DNA from: an uncultured Clostridia bacterium
Lineage (GTDB): Bacteria > Bacillota > Clostridia > TANB77 > CAG-508
NCBI GenBank assembly: GCA_934167095.1
Contig: CAKPKE010000003.1
Span: 53,480-117,479, forward strand
Length of the DNA: 64,000 nt
Direction: 5' to 3'
In this document: piece by piece, positions 8,277 to 15,034 of the stretch
Numbering within the stretch: the first letter of the stretch is position 1
Layout: every line of letters begins with the position of its first letter
The notes under the pieces: generated by a model
Databases searched by the model: none
Told to the model about the DNA's origin: nothing
The model's input: the letters and a program-made list of their open reading frames with translations, nothing else
Position numbers and translations under genes: made by a program

Positions 8277-8843
8277 ATGAATAAAACTAAAAGAAAAATA
8301 TTTGAGACTTCAATGAAATTGTTTGCGGAAAAAGGTTATGATGCAACAAGTATTGAAGAAATAACAGCCTTAGTAGGTGTTGCAAAAGGAACATTATATT
8401 ATCATTTTACAAGCAAAGAAGAAATTTTTAATTTCCTAATAGAAGAAGGAGTTAAACTATTAAAAAATAGTATTGAAATAAAAACTGAAAATTTAGAGAA
8501 TAGCATAGATAAAATAAAAGCAATAGTGCTAATTCAAATTAAAGTATTAGTTAAGTACGAAGATTTTATGACAATTGTTCTTAGAGAAATTTGGGGCAGT
8601 GGTGATAGAAGTGTGATATGCAAAAAGGAAGTTTTTGAATACATAAAAATTATTGAAAAAATAGTGGATGAAGGTATAAAAAAAGGAGAACTTCAAAAAG
8701 GAGATGCTAATGTTATTGCATCAGGAATTTTTGGATTTACATGTTCTAGCTTAATATACAAAATGAGAAATGATAATGAAATAAATGTTATGGAATTATA
8801 TTCTGAAATAGAAAAATCGTTTATTAGAAAATTGAAAAAATAA
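8277..8843 (+). CDS. TetR/AcrR-family transcriptional regulator
   Basis: A 188-residue TetR-type repressor. The N-terminal helix-turn-helix (residues 8-52: FAEKGYDATSIEEITALVGV then AKGTLYYHFTSKEEIF) is canonical; the rest is a helical ligand-binding and dimerisation domain. It sits 51 bases upstream of a fatty acyl-CoA ligase, as many fatty-acid-responsive TetR proteins do. Control of that gene, and autoregulation, are reasonable inferences. No ribosome-binding site sits close to ATG 8277. A short leader ORF of 11 codons (8238-8273) ends three bases before it, and GGGAGA lies 32 bases upstream. Confidence 0.93.
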   Translation: MNKTKRKIFETSMKLFAEKGYDATSIEEITALVGVAKGTLYYHFTSKEEIFNFLIEEGVKLLKNSIEIKTENLENSIDKIKAIVLIQIKVLVKYEDFMTIVLREIWGSGDRSVICKKEVFEYIKIIEKIVDEGIKKGELQKGDANVIASGIFGFTCSSLIYKMRNDNEINVMELYSEIEKSFIRKLKK

Positions 8844-8860
8844 ACGAAATGATGTATAAT
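8832..8860 (+). promoter_or_regulatory. Promoter of the acyl-CoA ligase gene
   Basis: TTGAAA (8832-8837) and TATAAT (8855-8860) have a 17-base spacer and overlap the end of the TetR gene. An inverted ATGC...GCAT element just downstream (8861-8872) could be part of an operator. Confidence 0.65.
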
Positions 8861-8894
8861 ATGCATTGTTATGCTTTAAGCAAGGAGAATTGAA

Positions 8895-10754
8895 ATGAGA
8901 AACATTAAAGATTTTAAAATACCAAATTTTAAATTTAAAAAAATAAAAATGGACGACATTCCAGATGTAGAAAATGTAAATGTAAATTATGAAGATGTAA
9001 AAGAAGCAGAAGAAAAGAAAAAAAGTAAAAAAGGTCCTTATGAGATACATGAATTTAATACAATAAAAGAAATATTTGAAAATTCTATTAGCAAATATCT
9101 AGAAAATACAGTGATTTTGCAAAAGCCAAACCATAAAGAACCATATAAAGAAATTACTTATAAACAATTTGGAAATGATGTTAAAGCTTTAGGAACAAAA
9201 CTTATAAAAATGTTACCTCAAAATCCAAGAGTAGTAATAATAAGCGAAACAACGTATGACTGGTATTTGTCATATATGACAATGCTTTGTGGAGCAGGAA
9301 TTGCAGTTCCAGTAGATAAAGAATTACCATATAATGAATTAGAGAATCTAATAAATAGATCAAAAGCATCAGCTGTAATATTTTCTTCAAAGAAAAAAGA
9401 TATTGTTAAAAAAATTGAGGAAAATGTTCCATCAGTAAAATACTTTATTGAAATGAACTGTGATGACTTCATTGAAAATAAACATGTAGGAATTAATTAT
9501 TTAATAAAAGAGGGAAAAGAATTATTAGATAATGGCGATTTTACATATATAAATACTCAAATAGACCCAGATGAATTTAAAGTATTAATATTCACATCAG
9601 GAACTACATCTGCATCAAAAGGAGTAATGATTAGTAACAGAAATTTGGCATGGAATGTAAATGCTGCTTGTGCTTATGTACGCCTTAATGAAAATGATAG
9701 ACTATTTTCTGTCTTGCCATTACATCATACTTATGAATCTACAATAGGATTTTTATTACCATTTAGCGTTGGTGCATCAGTTGCTATTTGCGAAGGATTA
9801 AAATATATAGTTCCTAATATGCAAGAAGCAAAACCTACAGCAATGTTAGCGGTTCCATTATTAATAGAAAACTTATACAAAAAAATCAATGAAACAATTA
9901 AAAAGAGCAAAAAAGATGGAATTGTTAATTCAATGATACATATAACAAACGCATTAAGAGCAGTTAATATTGATATAAAAAGAAAAGTTTTTAAAGAGAT
10001 TCTTGATAATTTAGGAGGAAATTTAAGAATTATAGTATCAGCAGCAGCGCCAATTGATGCAAAAATTTGCAAATGGGTTGATGATATAGGAATAAAATTT
10101 TTGCAAGGATATGGTCTTACTGAAACAGCACCAATAGCTGCATTAACACCAGATTATGTACAATCTCCTTATGCATCTACAGGAATTGCAGTAATAAATA
10201 CTGAAATAAAAGTAGATAAGCCAAATGAAAATGGAGAAGGAGAATTGCTAATAAAAGGACCAACAGTAATGCTTGGTTATTATGAAGATGAATTAGCCAC
10301 AGAAAAAGCTCTTGAAGGAGGATATTTCCATTCAGGAGATATTGGAAAAATAGATGAAAATGGATACATATTTATAACAGGAAGAAGCAAAAATGTTATA
10401 GTAACACAAAACGGAAAAAATATATATCCAGAAGAAATTGAATTATTATTAGGTGATATACCAGAAATATCAGAATGCATGGTATATGGTAAAAAAGAAT
10501 CTGAAGAAGACAAATCTAATAAAGAATTAATAATAACAGCCAAAATAATACCAAACTATATAAAAATTGAAGAACTTCATGGAAAAAATCTTTCAGACGA
10601 AGAAGTTGAAAAAATTATATGGAACAAGGTAAAGGAAGTAAACAAGAAGCTTACATCATATAAGGCAGTAAAGAAAATTGAAATTAAAAAAGATGAGTTT
10701 GAAAAAACAACAACAATGAAAATAAAAAGATTTGCAGAAATAAATAAAAAATAA
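8895..10754 (+). CDS. Long-chain fatty acid-CoA ligase (AMP-forming)
   Basis: A 619-residue ANL-superfamily enzyme expected to activate fatty acids to acyl-AMP and then acyl-CoA. It shows the P-loop TSGTTSASKG at about residues 234-243, the A5 motif GYGLTETAP and the A7/A8 core HSGDIGKIDENGYIFITGRSKNVIVTQNGKNIYPEE, and ends with the mobile C-terminal domain. The N-terminal 50 residues form an unusual charged extension (KFKKIKMDD, EAEEKKKSKKG) before the usual fold. The start follows AAGGAG at 8881. The adjacent TetR gene probably regulates it. The substrate chain length cannot be read from the sequence. Confidence 0.93.
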   Translation: MRNIKDFKIPNFKFKKIKMDDIPDVENVNVNYEDVKEAEEKKKSKKGPYEIHEFNTIKEIFENSISKYLENTVILQKPNHKEPYKEITYKQFGNDVKALGTKLIKMLPQNPRVVIISETTYDWYLSYMTMLCGAGIAVPVDKELPYNELENLINRSKASAVIFSSKKKDIVKKIEENVPSVKYFIEMNCDDFIENKHVGINYLIKEGKELLDNGDFTYINTQIDPDEFKVLIFTSGTTSASKGVMISNRNLAWNVNAACAYVRLNENDRLFSVLPLHHTYESTIGFLLPFSVGASVAICEGLKYIVPNMQEAKPTAMLAVPLLIENLYKKINETIKKSKKDGIVNSMIHITNALRAVNIDIKRKVFKEILDNLGGNLRIIVSAAAPIDAKICKWVDDIGIKFLQGYGLTETAPIAALTPDYVQSPYASTGIAVINTEIKVDKPNENGEGELLIKGPTVMLGYYEDELATEKALEGGYFHSGDIGKIDENGYIFITGRSKNVIVTQNGKNIYPEEIELLLGDIPEISECMVYGKKESEEDKSNKELIITAKIIPNYIKIEELHGKNLSDEEVEKIIWNKVKEVNKKLTSYKAVKKIEIKKDEFEKTTTMKIKRFAEINKK

Positions 10755-10760
10755 AAATAA

Positions 10761-10800
10761 AAATACACGGAATAATAAAAATAAAACCGTGTATTTGTTT
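10761..10800 (+). terminator. Rho-independent terminator
   Basis: AAATACACGG (10761-10770) pairs with CCGTGTATTT (10787-10796), followed by T-rich sequence. Confidence 0.85.
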
Positions 10801-10873
10801 TAATTTATACTTACTGTAACATTTTTGTAACATAATCGCAACCTAAATGAAAAAATAAAAAGTCTTGCAACTG

Positions 10874-10902
10874 TTGTAATTTTTTGTAGAATAATATATA
10901 AT
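10874..10902 (+). promoter_or_regulatory. Promoter upstream of the coiled-coil hypothetical gene
   Basis: TTGTAA (10874-10879) and TATAAT (10897-10902) are separated by 17 bases. A second overlapping pair (TTGCAA at 10865, TAGAAT at 10887) is also possible. Confidence 0.6.
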
Positions 10903-10946
10903 AAATTTAGATTTTAGCGATACATATGAAGAGGAGGAATTTTACA

Positions 10947-11918
10947 ATGTCTAAGTCTGGCATAGTAAATGTGAGAATGGTCATAACTGAAGAAAAGATT
11001 TTATCTAATATTTCTAAAGTACAGAAAATGATAGATCCAAATAGTAAAAAACAAATAATACAACTAGAAGATGATGCGTACTTTAAAGATTTAGTTGAAT
11101 CAATAAAAACATACTTAATTGAATATCCAAAAAAGAAGAACTTTCCTAGCAGTGTATATAAAGCAGCTTATAGTTTAATTGAATTTGCTACAAGTGAATT
11201 TGAAGAAAATACAAAGCAAATTGAAGAATTAATAAGACAAAGAGAAAAAAATATCTCACTTGCCTCAGAGCTAAAAGAAGCATTAGATGCAGTTCTAAAT
11301 AAAACAGAAAATTGGAAAGATGTAGTAAAAAAACTACCAGCAGAATTCTCTGATGATATAAAAGAAACTTTAGGAGTTTTAGGAAGAGCAAAATCTAAAA
11401 AATCACAAAATTATCAAGATGCTCTAAAACTAATAAAAGCTAGAATTGCAAATCTTGAATCAAATCTTCACATAGAAATAGATATGGAAAGAATTGAAGA
11501 CAGATCAAAAGCATTAAGCTATATAGGAATAGAAATTGCAGATGCTTTAAAATTAATACCAGCTCCACAAGATATTGAAGCAGTAGAAGAGAATAATTCA
11601 AATGTACAAGAGATAGAAGAAGTTGCGCCAGTAAAAGCACAAAAGGTAAAGAAAGCTAAGAAAGTAAAAGAAGCAAAGAAGGTTAAAACTCAAATAATTC
11701 AAGAAACTCCAGAAGTAGAAGAACCAATTCAAGAAATTGCAGAACAACCAATGATGGATGAAGATAACTACTATGAAGAAACTAGAGTAGAAGTTAAACC
11801 TTCATTATGGCAAAGATTTAAAAATTGCAAGCTTGTAAGAACAATAAGATATATAATGAAAATCAGAATTGTATTAGAAGTACCTGCATTACCAAGTGCA
11901 GATGAACAAGCAAGATAA
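10947..11918 (+). CDS. Hypothetical protein, helical with Lys/Val/Ala-rich linker
   Basis: I do not recognise this 323-residue protein. The start is ATG 10947, just after GAGGAGGA (10931-10938); the ATG at 10926 lies upstream of that site. Residues 1-205 are mainly helical and charged, with heptad-like segments. About 205-265 is an Asp/Glu and Lys/Val/Ala-rich linker (KAQKVKKAKKVKEAKKVK). The C-terminus is a short basic segment (WQRFKNCKLVRTIRY) ending in PALPSADEQAR. There is no signal peptide or clear membrane span; the basic amphipathic tail could contact membrane or nucleic acid. It is transcribed alone, between its own promoter and a strong terminator. Confidence 0.8.
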   Translation: MSKSGIVNVRMVITEEKILSNISKVQKMIDPNSKKQIIQLEDDAYFKDLVESIKTYLIEYPKKKNFPSSVYKAAYSLIEFATSEFEENTKQIEELIRQREKNISLASELKEALDAVLNKTENWKDVVKKLPAEFSDDIKETLGVLGRAKSKKSQNYQDALKLIKARIANLESNLHIEIDMERIEDRSKALSYIGIEIADALKLIPAPQDIEAVEENNSNVQEIEEVAPVKAQKVKKAKKVKEAKKVKTQIIQETPEVEEPIQEIAEQPMMDEDNYYEETRVEVKPSLWQRFKNCKLVRTIRYIMKIRIVLEVPALPSADEQAR

Positions 11919-11925
11919 CAAAAGA

Positions 11926-11962
11926 AAAAACTGTATAGATGTAAATCTATGCAGTTTTTATG
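11926..11962 (+). terminator. Rho-independent terminator
   Basis: AAAAACTGTATAGAT and ATCTATGCAGTTTTT form a near-perfect 15-bp stem ending in a T-tract. Confidence 0.88.
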
Positions 11963-12151
11963 ATTTTCTTAATGTTAAAAATGAATAAGTACATAACAAA
12001 AACAACATAAAAAATATTTTTTTATATTATCAAATGAAAAGTCAAAAGCATTTGTGGTACTACAATTGATGTGAAAAAATATATAAAATTAAATAAGTGA
12101 AAAGTTAAATGCAATTATTAATACTCAAATTAAAAAAATTTAAAAAAAGTA

Positions 12152-12180
12152 TTGACAATAGAAAAACAAGATGGTATACT
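12152..12180 (+). promoter_or_regulatory. tRNA operon promoter
   Basis: TTGACA (12152-12157) and TATACT (12175-12180) with a 17-base spacer lie just upstream of the two tRNA genes. The preceding 190 bases are AT-rich and I see no gene in them. Confidence 0.8.
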
Positions 12181-12198
12181 AATCAAGTACTAAGAAAT

Positions 12199-12275
12199 GC
12201 TCCCTTAGCTCAGTTGGTCAGAGCAACCGGCTCATAACCGGTGGGTCCAAGGTTCGAATCCTTGAGGGAGCACCA
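12199..12275 (+). tRNA. tRNA with CAT anticodon (Met elongator or Ile2)
   Basis: A 77-nt cloverleaf: acceptor GCTCCCT/AGGGAGC, D arm GCTCAGTTGGTCAGAGC, anticodon stem ACCGG/CCGGT with loop CTCATAA (anticodon CAT), T arm CAAGG-TTCGAAT-CCTTG, and encoded CCA. The CAT anticodon fits either elongator tRNA-Met or the tRNA-Ile2 whose C34 is modified to lysidine. I cannot separate these by eye. It is not the initiator type, since the acceptor starts with a paired G-C and the anticodon stem lacks three G-C pairs. Confidence 0.95.
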
Positions 12276-12298
12276 TTTTTATAAATATTATATAAAAT

Positions 12299-12384
12299 GG
12301 GCAGATGGTCGAGTGGTTAATGGCACCAGACTGTAAATCTGGCCGCGAGAGCGTACGATGGTTCGAATCCATCTCTGCCCACCA
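12299..12384 (+). tRNA. tRNA-Tyr (GTA)
   Basis: An 86-nt class II tRNA: acceptor GGGCAGA/TCTGCCC, anticodon loop CTGTAAA (anticodon GTA), a long variable arm (CCGCGAGAGCGTACG) as expected for bacterial tRNA-Tyr, T loop TTCGAAT and encoded CCA. Confidence 0.96.
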
Positions 12385-12386
12385 TG

Positions 12387-12433
12387 AAAAAAGTCGTAGA
12401 AATGCTGAGAAATAAGCAAATCTACGACTTTTA
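12387..12433 (+). terminator. Terminator of the tRNA unit
   Basis: AAAAGTCGTAGA pairs with TCTACGACTTTT, closing the tRNA-Met/Ile2 - tRNA-Tyr transcript. Confidence 0.85.
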
Positions 12434-12541
12434 TAATGCGATTTTAACGCAACCTAAACAATTAATATGTAATTTTTATTGTAATTTGCATTTTTTAGTG
12501 ATATTCTATATACAAATCAAAAGAAAAAAGGGGGAATAAAA

Positions 12542-13678
12542 ATGAGGGAACAAAAGGGTATAACTTTGGTTGCACTTGTTGTAACAATAGTGGTATTATT
12601 AATTTTGGCTGCTGTAAGCATAAATTTAGTATTAGGTGAAAATGGTTTAATAAAAAATGCTAGAGAAGCTAAAAATAAAACTGAAGAGGCTCAAACAAAT
12701 GAAGTTGGTAAAATTGATAGTATATCATCAGAAATTGATAAATACTTAACAGTCGTAGATGCTTTTAAACAAGGAAAATTAGTTGCTGGTGACTATGTAA
12801 ATTATAAAAAGCCAACTAAGGTAGAGGCAACTGGAGAAGGATTTTCTGAAACAGGATATGTAAGTAAAGCTGAAAGAACAGGAATGACAATAGAAAACAA
12901 AAAATCAGCTAATAGTGATCAAACATTTACGCTTTCAAATGCGGGAACTCAAGTAAATTGGAGAGTGTTAGGATTAAGTGCTGATGGTAATCATCTATTA
13001 TTAATTTCAGGTAATCCATTAAAAAGAGAAACACTTAATAGCTTAGATGATACAGCAGATGTAAAAAATGCATATTTTATGTTTGGTGCTGAAGGATATA
13101 CTAATATTGAAACAGAACTAAACAATATATGTAGCATATATAAAAATGATCTAGCTGAAAGTGTAAAAAGCCTAGATATAGAAGAAATTAATAGACTATG
13201 TAAAGTAACTGTTGATGTACCTGGAAAACAAGTATTAAATTCAGATGGCGAAAACATAGATGACCTAAAAAATATTGGGGAAACAAAAACTTATACAAAC
13301 CACTATGCAAGTATAGCTGATTTTATGGCAGGAAAAAGAAGTACATTTACGCATACTTCTAATAGTTTTATGTATGCTGGAAGTAGAGCAAATAAAAATG
13401 CTCCTGCATTGCAAGAACTAATCTTTGGAAATACAGGAACGAGGTTTTATTGGCTCCCATCAAAAGGTGTAAGAATAAATGATACTAACTGTGATTATAG
13501 TGTAGGTAATGTTAGCTATGGTTATGTTTGCTTATTTAATTTTAGTATGATGTATTCAGACTCTACAGAAAATGGATGGAGAGCTTATGTAAGACCTGTT
13601 GTAACATTAAAATCAAACGTTACTTTAAGTGATATTCAAAAAATAAATACACCAACAACAGGCGAAACAGATTGGTAA
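12542..13678 (+). CDS. Prepilin-like surface protein with lectin-like C-terminal fold (paralogue 1)
   Basis: A 378-residue protein with a type IV pilin-like start: charged MREQK, then the G-I-T-L-V cleavage and methylation motif, followed by a roughly 20-residue hydrophobic helix and NLVLGENGLI. It is a paralogue of the three genes at 57.3-61.2 kb. The C-terminal half has a tract ending YVRPVVTLKS. This resembles the C-type-lectin/sulfatase-modifying-factor-like fold (YWL...RPVV.L) of the other three. It is unlike them in length and middle domain. Expected to be processed by prepilin peptidase and displayed or assembled outside the membrane. Ribosome-binding site AAAAAGGGGG just upstream. Ligand and role unknown. 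Confidence 0.85.
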   Translation: MREQKGITLVALVVTIVVLLILAAVSINLVLGENGLIKNAREAKNKTEEAQTNEVGKIDSISSEIDKYLTVVDAFKQGKLVAGDYVNYKKPTKVEATGEGFSETGYVSKAERTGMTIENKKSANSDQTFTLSNAGTQVNWRVLGLSADGNHLLLISGNPLKRETLNSLDDTADVKNAYFMFGAEGYTNIETELNNICSIYKNDLAESVKSLDIEEINRLCKVTVDVPGKQVLNSDGENIDDLKNIGETKTYTNHYASIADFMAGKRSTFTHTSNSFMYAGSRANKNAPALQELIFGNTGTRFYWLPSKGVRINDTNCDYSVGNVSYGYVCLFNFSMMYSDSTENGWRAYVRPVVTLKSNVTLSDIQKINTPTTGETDW

Positions 13679-13684
13679 ATTTAA

Positions 13685-13740
13685 TTGACATAAAAGAAAA
13701 AAGAATGTATAATAATAAAGTACAAGAGTTTTTCTCTTGT
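13685..13740 (+). promoter_or_regulatory. Promoter and 5' UTR hairpin of the 73-residue protein
   Basis: TTGACA (13685-13690) and TATAAT (13708-13713) have a 17-base spacer. The transcript would start at or just before a perfect hairpin, ACAAGAG-TTTTT-CTCTTGT (13722-13740), about 40 bases before the start codon. Confidence 0.75.
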
Positions 13741-13779
13741 GTTGAGAAAATGGTAAATGCCGTTAAGGAGGTTTTCTAA

Positions 13780-14001
13780 ATGGCAACGCTAACGTTTGCC
13801 GAATTGTTAAAGAGAAACCCTGGAGCAAAGCTTCGGTGGGATAACTTTAAAAACTGCTTCGTATTGGAATTGGGAATATTTCCAGATATTCCGGAAAAAA
13901 TGGAATCGTACAAGATCAGTCAATATCCGTTTAAGGAGTATATTGTAGAAGGTGTTCCTTTGCAACTTTCTGAAAGAATAATGGATGGACTGACTGGCTA
14001 A
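13780..14001 (+). CDS. Small orphan protein (73 aa), unusual codon use
   Basis: The gene starts after a textbook AAGGAGG (13765-13771). The product begins MATLTFAELLKRNPGAKLRW and has no signal peptide or membrane helix. It looks like a compact soluble domain with aromatic and proline residues spread throughout (FPDIPEKMESYKISQYPFKEY). Codon use differs from neighbours: GCC, CTT, CGG, AAC, TTC, TCG, GCG-like choices raise the G+C. It has its own strong promoter and a strong downstream hairpin, so it is a complete single-gene unit. I do not recognise the family. The coding call rests on the promoter, ribosome-binding site, open frame and hairpin together. Confidence 0.75.
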   Translation: MATLTFAELLKRNPGAKLRWDNFKNCFVLELGIFPDIPEKMESYKISQYPFKEYIVEGVPLQLSERIMDGLTG

Positions 14002-14017
14002 TTCGACAAATCAAAAA

Positions 14018-14047
14018 AGTAGCTCTTGGCTTCGGCTGAGAGCTACT
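14018..14047 (+). terminator. Strong TTCG-loop hairpin after the 73-aa gene
   Basis: GTAGCTCTTGGC, a TTCG tetraloop and GCTGAGAGCTAC make a stable stem. The T-run afterwards is poor (CGTTTAC), so this may be a terminator or a stabilising 3' end. Confidence 0.65.
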
Positions 14048-14105
14048 ACGTTTACTAGGCGTGAGAGAAAACTAAATAAAATACATATTAAGTGTCCTTA
14101 CGATT

Positions 14106-14810
14106 TTAATTTTCATTATATAATTTTATATTATTTGCTTCTTCTTGAGAAATATATCCATTTTCAACCATTGTAGAAATAACTTTCTTTTGTCTACTAA
14201 TAGTTAAATTTATATTAGCTTTAGGATTGTAAAGACTAGGGGCGTTTGGAACTCCTGCTAGCATTGTTGCCTCTGATATAGTCATTTCAGATGGGGCCTT
14301 TCCTAAGTAACCTTCTGATGCTTCATAAATTCCATAGTATCCATTACCAAAATAAATTGTATTAATATAAATTTCTAATATTTCACCTTTCGAATAGTGT
14401 TTTTCTAATTCATAACTCATAATTATCTCGGCAGATTTTCTAGCAATGACATCTGTTTCTGTTATAAAATATAAATTTTTGGCTGTTTGCTGTGTAATAC
14501 TGCTTCCACCTTCTTTAAATTCGCCTTGACGAATATTGCTAACTAGGGCTCTGGCAAGTGCAATGAAATCAACTGCACCATGGTTGTAAAATCTTCTGTC
14601 TTCAACTGATACAACAGCATTTAGATAATATTTTGGCACATTATCTAAAGTGACAAAATTTTCATTGCTTCGTATCTGCGAAATTTTAGTGTCTAAATCG
14701 GTTTCAGATATTTTGGTATCATATAATTTTTTACCAGTTAAATAAAATAAGCTACTAACTAATAAAATTAATATCAAAATAATTAATAATATTCTTCTTA
14801 TAATTTTCAT
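14106..14810 (-). CDS. Monofunctional peptidoglycan glycosyltransferase (GT51)
   Basis: A 234-residue membrane-anchored transglycosylase that polymerises lipid II into glycan strands. It has an N-terminal membrane segment (about 5-27) and the GT51 motifs in order: EDRRFYNHGAVD (first catalytic Glu), GGSSITQQTAKN, KSAEIIMSYELEKHYSKGEILEIYIN (second catalytic Glu region) and TMLAGVPNAPS. There is no penicillin-binding transpeptidase domain, so it is an MtgA/SgtB-like enzyme rather than a class A PBP. The length matches that group. It is transcribed on its own from the minus strand. Confidence 0.93.
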   Translation of the reverse strand: MKIIRRILLIILILILLVSSLFYLTGKKLYDTKISETDLDTKISQIRSNENFVTLDNVPKYYLNAVVSVEDRRFYNHGAVDFIALARALVSNIRQGEFKEGGSSITQQTAKNLYFITETDVIARKSAEIIMSYELEKHYSKGEILEIYINTIYFGNGYYGIYEASEGYLGKAPSEMTISEATMLAGVPNAPSLYNPKANINLTISRQKKVISTMVENGYISQEEANNIKLYNEN

Positions 14811-14938
14811 AAGTTATCCTTTCAAAACGAAATTTGTAATATTATATCATAATATAAAGAAAAATTAAATTAGAAATAAATAGAAAATTATAATGTATGT
14901 AATTTATTAAAATAAATTAATAAAATTTCAAAAATCAT

Positions 14939-14967
14939 TTGACAAATTTATATTGTTAATAGATAAT
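14939..14967 (+). promoter_or_regulatory. Promoter of the glucan phosphorylase gene
   Basis: TTGACA (14939-14944) and GATAAT (14962-14967) with a 17-base spacer, followed by an AT-rich leader up to AGGAGG at 15021. Confidence 0.65.
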
Positions 14968-15034
14968 ATAATAGAAAAAATAGCAAGTAAACAATTAAGA
15001 TAAAATATAAAAAGAAACTTAGGAGGAAATTAAT

